DNA from: Mactromeris polynyma
Lineage: Eukaryota; Mollusca; Bivalvia; Venerida; Mactridae
Direction of reading: 5' to 3'
Length of the DNA: 64,000 nt
Assembly (NCBI GenBank): GCA_032209605.1
Contig: JASFXZ010000001.1
Location: 36,708,619 to 36,772,618, forward strand
Shown: positions 1 to 14,067 of the stretch, piece by piece
Layout of the letters: every line of letters begins with the position of its first letter
How positions within the stretch are numbered: the stretch's first letter is position 1
Position numbers and translations under genes: made by a program
The notes under the pieces: generated by a model
What the model saw: only the letters and a program-made list of their open reading frames with translations
Told to the model about the DNA's origin: nothing
Databases searched by the model: none

Positions 1-563
1 CCGATTTCATGATGTCATTATACGAAAGCAATTGACTTCAGATATTTTACACCTATTAAAGTAAACAGCAGATAATATCCGACATGTGTGCATTCTTCAA
101 GTAGCAGACGAAGGTGTAATTCTGTCAATATTTCAAAATAAATCACTCTACATACATTCTCGCCATTTCAAGTAATATCGCTATACGTAGGGAGAAGATA
201 CAATCTGCTGAATCATGACAGGCGGAAGAAAAAACGTCGGAAGTATATTAATATGAGTCGTGCATGAGTTTAGAGAAAATCATTAGCTAATATAACGGAA
301 GTCATTGCTTCAGCACGCCCAGATGGAATTGACGTAAATATTACGACACTCACTATTTTCCCATAACTACTTAAAACATGATTCACAACTATATTTCGAA
401 ATGATAAAATATATCCGCATTCCAAGGAATGAATTGCCTTTAATTAAAGACTTCCGAGTATATCTCCCACACATATATAGCTGATAATTCAATTCCTTAT
501 TTGGGTAAGAAATTTCCGACATATAATTCTACGGTCGCCTTGTGTCCAATAATTTATTCTTTA
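1..563. other. Intergenic, nothing recognised
   Basis: AT-rich single-copy-looking sequence with no coding signal on either strand. Confidence 0.5.
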
Positions 564-857
564 CAGGGGCGGATCCAGGATTTGGGGGGGGGGATAAACC
601 TTTCTGTCAGTTGGAGGGGGGGGGGGGGGGGGGGGTACTCAAGCCTTATAGAATGGCTGGATAATATAACATAACACACGTACATAAACATCATCATTGT
701 AAAATATAATGCTACAATAATTCAGAATGGATTATTTGACAATCTTCTAAATAAAAACCTCTGTATATTTTCGTATTTAAACTCAGTCATACATGAAAGG
801 TTGGTGAAGTTTTTAGGGGGCGCGTGCTGGGTGCGTCCCCTCCTGAATCCGCTAGTG
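564..857. mobile_element. hAT-like MITE with long G tracts
   Basis: Left end CAGGGGCGGATCCAGGA and right end (reverse complement) CACTAGCGGATTCAGGA form imperfect terminal inverted repeats around about 290 bases. The flanking 8-mers (attcttta and attttgta) match at 6 of 8 positions, compatible with a decayed 8-bp hAT target duplication. Contains runs of 10 and about 21 Gs. Confidence 0.55.
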
Positions 858-3800
858 ATTTTGTAATACTTTTGAATAACATTTGTAAACATTTTGCATA
901 TTCTGAATGACACCATTGTAGCAAACTTATTCAGCGAAATTGTAGCCGAATAACACTTAAAACAACTTCCAAGTAGTCCACGTTGCGTGGGATTTGATAA
1001 ATGTTCGTGTGCTGATACATGTATTTACTATACTAAGATAATTGACAAATAATGTGAAATCTTTCCACGTTCACGCCCTATTTGCATCGATAATAATTTC
1101 ACTGTGACAACAACTTGTGCAAATGTACTATATCATGTTGCGTCTAAATATTCAGGCGTGTTTTATCAATTCACCTACACATTACATTAGTTTTTTCTGA
1201 TTCACAAATACTGTTGCAAACTGTTTCTACGCGAGTTTCCCGCGGTTATATGAGACTCCGTAACTTTTGTAAAGTCGGTTAAAACCATTAAGATATAAAA
1301 ACTTTTATCTACACTGAATATTGTATTGTTAGGTCCGAGAATTTATATCTGCACACATTGCGCGGTTTTATGTGATGTTTTATTTTATGTTATCTCAACT
1401 TATATACCATTTAAACATTATGTTATTTTCTTAAAATATGTTTGTGGCTTTACACCGTTTTTATCCGTGTTTCAGCACTCTTATACCTAACCAATGTTAA
1501 TCATGCCTTGTCCATGGTTCGAAGGAAGGCATGACTGCACAATAGGTAGTTGTGCAACTCAACTTATTCGGATTGACCAATGACATAATGATGTTACCGA
1601 ACGAGCTAGATATATTATTGAGCGAATAGACCTGTATGTTGATGTCAAAGTTGAATGAACATGTGCATTGAGATCGAAAATATAACACATTCAAAATGCT
1701 GACCATTTATGAAAGAAATACCAATGGATACAGCAGTTGTGCTTTGTCGCGTTCATCAACATTTGTAAATAAATAAGAGGACAGTAGTGGTGTGTCATCG
1801 CATCATATAGACTAAGAAGCGTAACTTAAGATGTAAACGAACTGAATATTTCGTTCCCGTTGAGACAAAGACCGAACTATATTTAGTGCAATATTGAATG
1901 ATCCGTACATCTTTTCAGATACGTGTACGTTATATTCTGAGTTTTTCCCCTAGAAGGTACTTAATTAAAGAATATATTCTAAAATTACAATGCTGATTTT
2001 GTTGAGATGCCAGTCTATTAGTTGAGGTGACTCTTTAAGTTATATGCATTATCTGAATGATTGCTATTTCAAAGTTGCTATGCGCGTTTTAAGAATTCCC
2101 AAAACCAACGAGCAACATGGGAATACATGCACTTAAATCGCACTGAGCAAATTTTGAAAACTCAATGTACATTGAAGAATTTTTAATGAAGTGAGGATCG
2201 CTGATTTCGTGGGAACTAATGACAGTACAGTTCTAACATAGTCAACACATTAGTTCGGCTTATTTTTTGAGAAGAATATTATTATCTAAAGTGTCTAAAC
2301 TATATCATTAATATTTCATTTTCGAATCTGAATTGACAAAAAGAATATGATTCTACTCAACAGCTGCCACGAAATATGTTGATCCAACATAGAACTTAAC
2401 ATCTTGTGTTTGTTTGAAACACTATAACTTGCAACTTACGTGAGACTTGAAAAATAATAAATATTTTATACAATAACGCACGTAGTGTTAAAAAATTTCT
2501 CTGCAAACGGCGGGACATACAAGTTAGTGAGATATTGTAGTTAACAGACAATTGACATCAAAGACATCCCGCGAATGGCTCAAATGGTTTGCAATTAGAA
2601 CCAGTACAAATCTGTCATAATTCATTTAATAAGTCATTTCATTACAGTCTGGCAACATTCGTATATTAGTATGAGATTAGGGGCATAATTCCAAGATCTT
2701 TTCATATTTCTATACTCTGTGTTCATTCACCCTGAATTGTTACCAAAAAATAGCTCACTAAGTTCTCTAATGCGTTTTTCAAAGTAACGTTAAAACTTGA
2801 ATAACCATAGAATGAATCTAGCAAGGTAGGGGATCATTCGAGTGCTGGGTCGGGTAAAATGGAATGATTCTTTAAATGTGCATCACAATGCTTAGGATAT
2901 TGCGCTGAACATATGTGAGGGGTGTCCCAGAATTATGCGGAGTTTTGTCATAACGTTTATGCTACAGTACCTGCAGAATCCTATGTAAATATGGGACATC
3001 CCTCGTTCACTATATAGGTGAAAATCCAAGTTACAGATATTTAATAGACAGCTCTGATGCCGAGTAGCTCGTTGAACTTGAACGATCTAGTATAAATTCC
3101 GGTGTACATCTCAGTATCAGAAATTCCAGAGAAAAAATGTTTATCTTGGACTGCGTTAGTGCCAATGATGGATGTTACAATAATAAATAGATTGATTGTT
3201 TGTCTGTTACGAACCAAGGACGTTTCTTGAACTACACTTGTATTTGAACAGGTGATGTCTTTCATCTTAATCTGTGATTATTGATTAAATTGTTTGTAAA
3301 ATGATTCTTATGTTGCTAACAAATGTAACACGCCATCAAATATATATATTTTAGGTTTGAAATTAGGATTATTTGTCGTACGCGTTAGTGTCCAAAGTTC
3401 AGCGTAAATATGCAGGACTGGAATGTGAGCAACCAAACTAAATCCCAATATATGTGACACATCGCTTTACATCGCTCAAAAATGTATTTATACATAGAAG
3501 ATAATTAATCCATACAACCAATGAAATGCAAACCTAATACATCAATATAACTTATCAAAACGACAAAGTTTGCAATGCAACCATATTCTCTGGACCCATT
3601 ACGCAACAAACTTCGTAAGTTCTACTCTTTTTCTAACGAAATCCGAGCAGAAACGAAATTGACCATCACACGAAAGCCTGGATACTGTTTATTTGATGGA
3701 TATCTAAAAAGCCTCACAATGTGTATCAATATTATGAAGTTCTGTTTCCTTATTCCATAATAATTCGTTTTAACGTCATTTCAGTTTCATTTAAATATTA

Positions 3801-3965
3801 AAGGATATCGCTTTGATCTATACTGCTCAAAAAAGCTAACCCGCCTTTTTTATGTTGATGATGTTCGTATATCTGAACCAATTAACGTGATTTTAACAGA
3901 TCAACATCAACTTTTGAACATCCAATTGAATACTAAATAGTGTAGCTTACTTCGGTTAACATAAA
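858..3965. other. Intergenic, nothing recognised
   Basis: No open frame with recognisable content or codon bias, and no tandem array. Only short chance ORFs. Confidence 0.5.
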
Positions 3966-4505
3966 CTGGCCCCGATCTCTCAAAGCGTCTGAAATAGAAA
4001 TCTCAGCTACATATGAGAGTTTGCTCAAAATAGAGACTGAGTTTGAGACAGACAGACAGACGGACATACGGACGGACGGACAGACAGACGGACAGAAGTT
4101 TTATTCAGACATTTACATAATACATCGTCAATAAATACATATCATTTACATAAAGTGTCAACGTGAATTTACATAACAATATTCGTTATAAGTGTGATAT
4201 ATACATTGTGAAAAGTGAAAAAAAACTCATCAAAGTGTTAATTAATCAAAATTAAGAATTATTATAGTAGATTGATTATGAAAAAGTAACATAAATTGGA
4301 CATGAACAAATAATTTAACCAACAACGTTACCAATGTTTGAGACAAATCTCATCTTGAAATATTTTTTAGAAAAAACCGCATCGCATCTTTTCCGTTTTG
4401 TTATACCGATTTTGAGTCCGGTCTCAGATGAGGAAAATCTCTACGTCTTGAGACAATATTTGAGCTGAGATCTAGATTGAGATGTTTCATGAGATCGGGA
4501 CCTGG
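3966..4505. mobile_element. TIR element with GACA/GACG microsatellite inside
   Basis: Left end ctggccccgatctc and right end gagatcgggacctgg are imperfect inverted repeats. Further inward both sides contain ctcag/gagctgag words. A (GACA/GACG)n tract sits at 4046-4095. A related right end, gaaatcggggcctg, occurs at about 5650-5666, so the family has at least one more fragment here. Confidence 0.45.
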
Positions 4506-5876
4506 AGATGTATCATGTAGCCCGTTTTAGAAACTATGTGAACTATTAACTGTCGGGTGAGCACTTTTGACCAGTATATATTTACAAGTTTTAGTTTAGT
4601 TTAAACTTATCTATTTTACAACGATTGTGAAACAAGTTCTTACAACTTATACTAATCACTCTCGATGACTGCTTCCTGGCTACCAACCAGTACTCGCGCC
4701 TATACTAGAGGTTGTGGTGTTCGGGATCAAACTCAGCTCAGCGCGGCTCGAACTTTCGACATTTGGATTAGGAGTCAGACGCTCTAAAAATCGACCACTA
4801 CGCCTCTTGCGAGAATGTCCTATTATTCGGTTGCTTCCAAACAGTTAATACGCTATGCATGTTATAAAACAACGTCTCTTAAAAAGCTAAACATTTTCGA
4901 TAAAATGCGAACCATGTCAAAATAACTTTACTGGAAACAATATCGGACTGTTGACTTGCTTCACTGATGTCATTTTAATCTTGTATCCATGCACATAACG
5001 TCATTCTTTGACACAAGTTGTTACCGAAATGATGTTAACAACATGTCGTTTCCGTGCATTAACTTCAAGGCAAACATTTAATTGTTATAAAGTGGAATTG
5101 TTATGTCCAAATTTGTAATGGAGCTCTTGCGCCGAGATGTCGACATTAAAAAATGCACAAGAATGTGTCCATCTTCATTCTGACTCTTTAATGTCAAACG
5201 TCCAAGTTCCCTTGAGCGAATGTGGACGTTTTAAACGACTCTCTGCCAGACAGATAGGCAAAGGTTGATGCGAAAATAATTACATTTTTCGCGATGCATC
5301 TTGTTAACAAATCTCAGGTATTGTTTGTTTTAACATCTGTACATACTTCGCTAAACTTGTTCACATTCCGCCAAGTCTGCGCATTTTACAATTGAATCAT
5401 TTTGTTTGAAAAGAAACTTTTCCAAACGTCAGCTGGTCAGTTTTTGTAAGCTGATATAATTATATCACCGCCTTACTGGTCTCTATTACAAGAAAATACT
5501 TACCTAAATGCTGAAGATAATTCTTAGCAGTATGCTTAAGTCCGTCATTGTACTGCTCCTTTTTTTTGTGATATGTACTTTAAATAACGGACTTAAGTAT
5601 GATAATAAGCAATACCGTACGTAAGTATGTTCATAACTTAAGTAGTTTCGTGAAATCGGGGCCTGAAAATGATATATAAGAAAGCGATGGTGATGTGATA
5701 AAAGTGATGATTGCATCATGAGAAGAGTAAAGCTGATTATAAACTAATGATGATGGAGACGACCACGATGGTTATAATGATAATGAAAAGATGGTGTTCA
5801 TTTTGATGATGTCGAGATAATAGTAAAGATGAAGATTATATTGGTGTTCATGGTGATATGAAAATGGGGAGTAAGA
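4506..5876. other. Intergenic with a TIR fragment
   Basis: No gene seen. The right end of a ggccccgattt-type TIR element lies near 5650-5666, and short inverted words around gacttaag occur at 5535-5600. Confidence 0.4.
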
Positions 5877-6600
5877 TGATTATATAGATGGTGATAATGA
5901 TGATGACAGTGATGACGATGATGACAGTGATGACGATGATGACAGTGATGATGACACTGTAGATGATTATGACGAAGACAGTGATGATGATGATGATGAC
6001 AGTGATGATGATGATGACAGTGATGATGATGAAGACAGTGATGATGATGATGACAGTGATGACGATGAGGACAGTGATGATGATGGTGGCTGTGATGATG
6101 ATGATGATGATGAAAGTGATGATGACGATGTTGACAGTGATGTAATGATGGCAGTGATGATGATGATGATGACGGTGATGATGGTGATGATGATGGCATT
6201 GATGGTGATGATGTTAACAGTGATGTAATGATGACAGTGATGATGATGATGATGATGAAAGTGATGATGACGATGTTGACAGTGATGATGATGATGTTGT
6301 CAGTGATGTAATGATGGCAGTGATGATGATGATGATGACGGTGATGATGGTGATGATGATGGCATTGATGGTGATGATGTTAACAGTGATGTAATGATGA
6401 CAGTGATGATGATGATGATGACAGTGATTATGATGATGATGACAGTGGTGATGATGATGATGACAGTGATTATGGTGATGATGTTGACAGTGATGATGAT
6501 GATGATGATGGTGATTGTGATGTTAGTGATGTTGATGATGATGACAGTGATGTGATGATGACAGTGGTGATGATGATGACAGTGATGATAATGGCACAGA
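5877..6600. repeat. GATGAT / GACAGT low-complexity array
   Basis: A degenerate trinucleotide array of GATGAT blocks interspersed with GACAGT. A block at about 6112-6235 is repeated at about 6262-6415, a higher-order duplication. The His-rich and Met-rich open frames here are composition artefacts. Confidence 0.85.
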
Positions 6601-9263
6601 AGGTTATAATGATGGGGCGATGACGATAGGGAAGCTGAAATTGACGATGACGATGTTGATTGCAAAATACTGAATTTCACTTTACCAACAAGTTTATGAA
6701 CAAAATACACGGTGACTGAAGCATGTGAATCTAAATGTAACCGATGTTTCATGTACTGTACCACAATTAAGTTTAATCAGATGAAATAAATACTTCAGTA
6801 CATAATGTAATCATTTGCGCTAGTGGTTAAAAATCAGATGTAGCATGGTAAATCTACTGTTGTATGAGAACACGTTGTTTAATACATTGAAACAGTTCAC
6901 AAAGTCGAACTTATTTTCATCCAAAATGTTGCATTGAACAACACATTTTTCTGTTCCAACACTAGAGTAAAGTGCTCTAAAACTGCTGATTTATTGACAT
7001 ATTGACGTCATATGGACAGTGTGCAACCTATCGCTATGGCAACGATTTGAAGGCGTTTCTCGTAATTATTTTGAAATAATTACAAAACTTGCTGCACGAT
7101 GTATGAGAAATTGTTTTGATATTGAATTTCTGGCAATAAATTGGCTGAAAAAAGTATGGTATTAACGGCATTTTATGTATACATGTATATACAATGTTCC
7201 TATTTTTTTATCAATAAATGATGGAATGTGTTAAGAAAACCCGTTTATGTCTATTTATATATTATACCTTTCTTAAGTAGTGATGTAGCAAGTACAAACG
7301 CCAAATCATTGAAGTTTCCCGCAGTTCCCTGTAAAACAGCAGTTCCTCAAATCATTTGAGAAAAAGTTTACACAAGTTTATCTGGCCTAATCCGTCGGTT
7401 TTGCTGAATGTTCGAAGAAACTGTTGTATTGGCCTTAATCACATGACTATGGATCTGATGCCAACACCGGCTACATCAGTAAGTTTAAGTATTTCAACAG
7501 GTGACATTTCAATAAAAGTAAACGGGTATTCTTAAAAATGATCCTAAAAGAAATGCAGAACATTTGAATTCTTGTAGCTGTAGCTGAGACATTTATTTTG
7601 ATAACAGTTCTAAATATTCTCCTTACATATATCGAGAAATAAAAAAACTGTTTGTTTACCACAGCACTCCATCTTTAATAAATTATTCTAAAGTATAGTT
7701 AATGGTGTTTATTAAAATCACTTAAACGGTAATGAAGGTTACATAAAACACAAATTGACATCAATGTTTAGACCCGCTGTTTATATCCAAGGTATATTTG
7801 GAAATGCGGAGGTGTGTGGCAAGTTGATGGTTTCGCAAATTTACTTTGAATTTCTGACATTTCCTTCGATCTGTATCACCGAGAGAGCAAACATTACGTT
7901 AGTGTATTGCTTCTTAGCTTTGATTTGTTATAATACTCAGAATCTGTACAGATTTATCGAATTAAGGACAGAGATATTGTGATTGTACGGTGTACTACGG
8001 CGTACTTCGATATTGACCGAGGAGTATACAAATGCCGAATAGCATTACCCTGAACACACCTACTTCTTACTTTAGCTAAATATCGTCTGCTTTAATAGAT
8101 GATTATCAAGTATTCTGCTTTTTTATCCATCCTTTATTTTCAAATAATACGTCAAAGCTGTCTAGAGCCGATCAGCTGCTGAATTCATGAATTATATACT
8201 TTGATCCTCATAGTTTTTGCGCGTAAATTGGCCAACTAGTTTTGCTGAGTACAAAAATGGCAAAAAATATTTGATGAATGGAATTTCTTTTTAACTGCAA
8301 TTGATAAATCTTTTATCTGAAAATAGGTCTGTTGACAAGAATAAAAATATAAAATATAACAACTGCTTAACACGGCTAGTGACATTTCAAACACATCTAC
8401 CGTATGCATAATTAATTACCAGTGCCTGGTTTTGCAGAAAAGGCCGAATGTAGACGGTTGCTTTATTCAAATTTGATAAATAACATGCATGTGACTTTTG
8501 TCCACTGATCTACGTATATCAATGCTTTCTGTTCAGCAAATTACGCTCGTTCTGTTGATTGTTCATTTGTCAGGAATGAAAGAAATACTTTACAAACCAA
8601 TAAATAATAATTGTTATGCGGATACTTCACAAGACTGATCAAACGCCACTTTGAATTGCAGCCAATAACACGGATCTATTATAAGATCCATGCAAAGTAC
8701 AATACAATTCAATTCTTTATAAAGCATACCAATGAAACCACGCACAATATAGAGGAACCACGGCTGTCTCGTATTAACAAAACGAATCTTAAATTCCCAT
8801 AAGAATGGAATGGACAATAATGGGCTGATAGCACGTTATTATTTAAAGCATTTCGCCGGGTTTTTTGCTGTATGAGTGATTTTAATAAATCGAGAAATGA
8901 TTGCACGAATTACATGGATGGGTGAACATTTGATAACATATTATGCATACATTATATCTCTCCCGTATGATATTCCTTGGTTAAATTCACACTCGTAAAT
9001 GCAGATTAAATTGCACCGTTTATTACATTGCAGTCGATATACGTGTGGACGGTATAGTGTATAATTGCGTGTATGAAAGTGTCACATATAATCTACTTTA
9101 CATACTGGATGAATTAAACGACGCAATTAATAATTTGCCCGCCCAGAGGATTACAGTGTGTATGTTAATGATGATAATAAGTTCAGTATGACATTTTAAA
9201 TTGTTCGTTTACAAAAAAACATCATTACAAGGACAGTGAAATATTCATATTTTGTATAAACAA
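6601..9263. other. Intergenic, nothing recognised
   Basis: AT-rich. Short ORFs on both strands show no family features. Confidence 0.45.
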
Positions 9264-9323
9264 ATGTCTACAATGAAGACTGGAAATAGAATTGATTTAT
9301 ATGCCGCCGTCATCTTTTGTTTG
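9264..9323 (+). CDS. Possible alternative first exon (signal-peptide-like)
   Basis: An ATG opens 20 codons (MSTMKTGNRIDLYAAVIFCL) that end exactly at a GTGAGT donor in phase 0, the same donor and phase as exon 1 of the vWA gene at 14745. Spliced to exon 2 it would give a good hydrophobic core, AAVIFCLLFTARAQ. A second in-frame ATG is at 9273. It could be an upstream alternative promoter for the vWA gene, the start of an unseen gene, or chance. Confidence 0.35.
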
Positions 9324-9329
9324 GTGAGT

Positions 9330-11825
9330 AAACTATTTTGTTTATTAAGTGGTATAAAATAAAATGCACATTTAACCATAATCTCTATACCGCAGGCCCA
9401 CTTAAACAGCCAGAGCTAGCTATAACAATTCTCAAAAGTTTAATCAAATAAATCCTAAAAGAAGTATCGTTTGAATAGCGTCGTCTCTACACCAGTTATA
9501 CGTGCTTCCTACCTGAGGGCGCCTCTTGTGAGAGGGATTCCAGTCTGACCTGTGTTCAGGTTTAGTCTAAAAATAGGTCACATGTTTAATCAAGTCACTG
9601 GAATATGTTATCAATCAAATTCATTACTGAGCACTCCCAACCGTTAAACATTGGAAACGGTTGATAGATATCACTTAAAGCTGTCCTTACAAAAAAGTTG
9701 GGCGCATAACGAGATAAATCAGTTTCAGAATGAATCACTCAACTATTTTGGAGTTAGCCGATCTTCTTTTGGATCACAATATATGTTCAGTTAAATCACG
9801 GACCTATAAACATATAGGTCCGTGGTTAAATCGAGGTTTATTAAAACGTGTATTGTAGCAAATACCTGCGCTAAGTCTGTTATGAGGCCATTAGTGCACT
9901 CTGATTGATAACGAAAAGGAGCTTTATGGATTCAACCACCGATTTTTAACAAACGAAAATACATTAATTCGACTTTTTCTTGAGTAAAAACATAAGTATT
10001 TGCGCCTTTTTGGTCAAGATAATACAGAAATAGAATGTCAAGGTTTTGTTGGGGGTAACTATCCTACCCTAGGAAATGGGATAGAAACACGCGCCAAAAA
10101 TACTGAGAGAGGATTCTAGCAACTTTTGTTTGCGTAGAATTGAAGAAATTGTGAGCGATAACTAAGCCATCGCTCAAAGCCAACGCTTTCTAAATTCGGA
10201 GGTAATCCTGCTACCAAAATACTTTTTAGCAATGGGTGGCATTTTCCGGTTGTTTTTCTCAACGAAATAATCAGTACCAATGATCGAACAGAGATTTGAA
10301 AGATTAAAGGGCTATTTCATGAACAGAACATATTGTAGAACTTTGTATTTTGTACGTTTAGAATAATTATACAAGACTTTTAATATACTTGCGTGCACAA
10401 AGGTTAAGAAATATTAACTGTAAGTGTTATCTGCTTGTAATTTGCAAAACAAATGGTTAGTATGATGCTTCGCAGTCAATGGCAATATATATTTATCACC
10501 CAAAACACCTGTTTAAGTTGTTTATAACATGTGTTACACACGCCAGGTAACGAACACACGGATAATAAATGATTCGGAATCAAGCACATATTTCATATAA
10601 AATTAAGGATACTTTGCGGGTGTATTAGCCACCATTAAAAACGTTCATCGCCGGTTTAGTATTCCGTAATTATTCGGAACCCTTCGGTAAATTCCGTGAA
10701 ATCGTACGGACCGAAGTGTATCGTAACAGTCAGACGAAAATGGATTTAATGTTTCTTTGTGATAAACTAAAGGTGAACTGGCTCAAATTATACGCAACAA
10801 GAATATACATAGTGTCCCTTAAGTTTCCGTGTTTTTTTATCAATTCTGTAAATTCACTGTATTTGTTTAAATGGTTCCGAACGGTAATTAAGAACAAGAT
10901 ACTCTGTGATGTCTAGCTGCTTTGTGATGTTGCGATAGGATCTGACATATGTAACCTCGTTAGAGTGGGAAAATAGTTTGTTTATCAGAAGATAACAGAT
11001 TTTCGTGCACCTGTTTTAAATTTGTTGTGATTACCTTGACGGATACTAGTCTCTCAATATATGCCTATTTAGCGGCTAAATTGGCCATATCTATGCCACT
11101 TTTAATTCTAAGAGAGCAAAGATCAAACTTAGATATTTCCCCTACATAGGGTTCCTGTTTTCTCTCATTCTAACTTCCTGAATAGGTCTCCTATTTGTTA
11201 AGACGTCTGCTTACTTGTAGTAGATAACTTTTCTTGCCCCAGATTGTTAAATCATGTATCCGGGTACATCTTTATTTTAATCAAATCTGAAATGCAACCG
11301 TACATGTCAGTATACGCAGGTTGGCCGTACACTGCATGTTTACATTCAGCTTTCGTGATGCTGTTTTTCTGTGTACACGGGATTAACGAATGTAAGATTA
11401 ACGTTTCTCCGGTCGTTGCCACGATGCACAGCAATAAAGATATTATCTATAAGCATGACCTTGTAATGATTGCAAAGACTTAATGTTTTACCTAATTAAA
11501 AGCTTATTCGTTAAAGTACGACAAAACAGGTTTACGATACTTTTTGCAATAATAAGTGTACTTCAAATAAAATGAATACCTGGTCCACACTTTTTATGTA
11601 CAAGTACCGCTTCCAATGTCGGCTTAGAATAAACGATCATTAATTTGATTCGATTTTCATCGGCATCGTCATATTTGGCTATTATTTACTGTTTTTTGTT
11701 TTGATGGTTTTCGAAAACTAATGATAGTCAGATGCCGCATTTCTTTCATTTGAAAAAAAATTAACGAATTGTTCAAAACCTCATTGACATGAAAAAGTCT
11801 ACTAACGTAATAATACGTTGCCTTT
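9330..11825. other. Upstream of the vWA gene; one small hairpin
   Basis: No gene seen. A snapback at 9797-9825 pairs CACGGACCTATA with TATAGGTCCGTG. The same word, cacggacctata, recurs at 60683, so it belongs to a dispersed repeat. Confidence 0.4.
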
Positions 11826-12120
11826 TAAGTTGTTCGGTAGAACAACTAGTTCTATGGCAATTTTCGACAGTCACGTCGCTTAACTACGAAAATTACTTTT
11901 TTTCCGGAGGCGGCGCAAGAATAACAGGTAAGTGAATCGGTTAAAATAGTTCAACATCTAAGCGTAACCTGCTTAACACAATCAATGCTGGTAGTAATCT
12001 TAACTGCGCAAATAAATTAAATGGTTTAACAATGATGATTCGTACTTTCTGTGAATCTGGAAGTGATGAATACAAAACCAGTGTTCAATACCGAACAACT
12101 GCAGTGCTTTCAGCGCTTTG
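11826..12120 (+). repeat. Dispersed repeat, short copy
   Basis: Starts with gttcggtagaacaactag and a gacgtcgctt-like segment, and ends near accagtgttcaataccgaac. The same start and end words occur in reverse orientation at 53970-54948, where the copy is about three times longer. Confidence 0.55.
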
Positions 12121-12193
12121 ATTTACATTAAGGAATTAAGGACAAAAAGTGAAGCTGTAGAAACCCTTCATTAAGAAACAGTCCTTGAAATTA

Positions 12194-12339
12194 TAGTGAA
12201 ACCACTATAATCTTGGGTTCTAAGAAAAGTCGGCCATATTGTTGAGGTAGTCTGTTTAAATGTGGAAGAAGAAGAAGAAAAGGGTGTCCCATAAATGTAC
12301 GGTCGTATCAATGAGGGGGTCGCACGTGAGGTTTTACTG
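12194..12339. mobile_element. Divergent pogo-like MITE
   Basis: TA-flanked. Left end TAGTGAAACCA, right end (reverse complement) CAGTAAAACCTC. Termini resemble the clearer copies at 13295 and 13904. Confidence 0.45.
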
Positions 12340-13294
12340 TATAAAGGGACACTGAAATAGCGGGTTCTCTCTGATGTGCAACAACCACACACAGACGGAA
12401 ATCCTATAGAAGTTCAAAAAAGGTACAATATTTAAAACATTTAAATACAATCTCGCTAGATTGCACCAAACGTATTTTGTTTTAACTTTAATTCCGCGGA
12501 GTCTTTTCAAGTATAAGACATGCACGAACACACGATAGAGATTGCCAAACTAGGTGATTTTGAAAATCTTAAGCTATCATTAAATAGTGAAGGACTTTTG
12601 AATGACACAGGTACAAACATCAGCATTTATGGTGCAACCCGTGTACTTTAACCAGGATTGCAAATATGCTGATGTATTAAAACATATAATTTTCTAGTCA
12701 ACGGATTTGTTCTCAAGACCTAGATTGCTTCGACACTTAATCTTTTTACGCTTGCAAGCGATAAATTGCCAATTTACATTAAGATAGTAGACATGTTCTT
12801 TATAAGTCAACGCTGAAAATATTTGAATAAAAGTAAATAATGATCCTAAGTTCGGAATTGAGCCAAAAGCGATTTCATCTAACCCAAAGTTATAATTAGT
12901 CGTGTCAAAGAAAGGATTAGTTTCTTTAAATTTCTGTTTCTACTTTTCCTTTATGTATTATAAATCGACTCGTTTCACAATGATATACGTCTAGGTTATA
13001 AGAATTGGGTTAACCAACATTTTTAATAAATTAACTTCTGTCATTGATCATTTTTAAAAGAGTAGCTCAGTGTATTCAAGTACAGAAAAGAACTTAATTT
13101 AAGTCATTTTTATAATGGTCTAAATTGGGACCCGTAATTACGTAGTTGTTGATAATTATGTGATTGAATTCGATTCGGTCAATCATATCTACAGAGATAA
13201 TTTGTGGGAAACGAACTCGAATTTGTCGTTTTGACATCGGGACAGTTAAATGTGCCAATGTTCACTGACTCTATATAAAATGTAATATAATATA

Positions 13295-13479
13295 CAGTAA
13301 AACCTCAATAATAAGACCACCCTTGGGACCCTTGGAAACTGGTTTTAATACTGAGGTGGTCTTAATATTGAGATTGAATAAAGAGAAGAACAGTCAAATG
13401 GACTTGAAAGTTCAGTCGTAATACAAAATGTATTGAGGTGGTCTTATTATTTAGGTGGTCTTTAAGTGAGATTTTACTG
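13295..13479. mobile_element. pogo/Tc1-like MITE, 185 bp
   Basis: Terminal inverted repeats CAGTAAAACCTCAATAATAA and, at the right, reverse complement CAGTAAAATCTCAC, flanked on both sides by TA. Inside are repeated gaggtggtctta words and a segment homologous to the 75-bp array at 33100. Confidence 0.75.
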
Positions 13480-13903
13480 TACACGCCCCTCACCCCAACA
13501 ATAACGTGACTCCCGGGCAAATAATAGGACGCGTCTCTTTTCATGTAAACTGACTAAACCGCACTTCCACTTATTTCATGTGACCAGTGGATACAATGCT
13601 GAAGGGGCTTGGTTTCTAAAGTGACAAATCTCACCTTTGCAATTTGCTGTTGGCGCTACCGAAAAGAACAATATGTCGTGAGATTTTATTAAACCGCACC
13701 GTGAAATAATATATATACATATATAAGGAAACATTGAATCCTGCTAGGGATATTTCTGTTCAAAAGAAAATTTTAATAGCGTTATAAAGATGCTTTGAAA
13801 ACATACCATGCTCTCTGAAGACTTCAAAAACCTCATTGGATACCCCAGCATTTTGATTGATTCACACAAACGCTATTTATACAAATACATGTATCTATAC
13901 ATA

Positions 13904-14067
13904 CAGTTAAACCACTCAAAGACTTCCTCGAAATTAAGACTATCTCATTAATAGTATGTTCATCCACCGATATTTCTCTTCCACATTTTAACTCGATAAT
14001 CAGACCACCTCATACATAAGACCATTTTCTCAGAGTCATCGACGGTCTTCTTATTGAGGTTTCACTG
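13904..14067. mobile_element. pogo/Tc1-like MITE, 164 bp
   Basis: TA-flanked, left end CAGTTAAACCACTC, right end GAGGTTTCACTG. Same family as 13295-13479, more diverged. Confidence 0.65.

Noticed and set aside
5798..6764. His-rich and Met/Val-rich frames
   Set aside because: GATGAT low-complexity translation.
11244..11483. 79-codon plus-strand frame with hydrophobic stretch
   Set aside because: No family features, no splice partners, and an equally long frame on the opposite strand.
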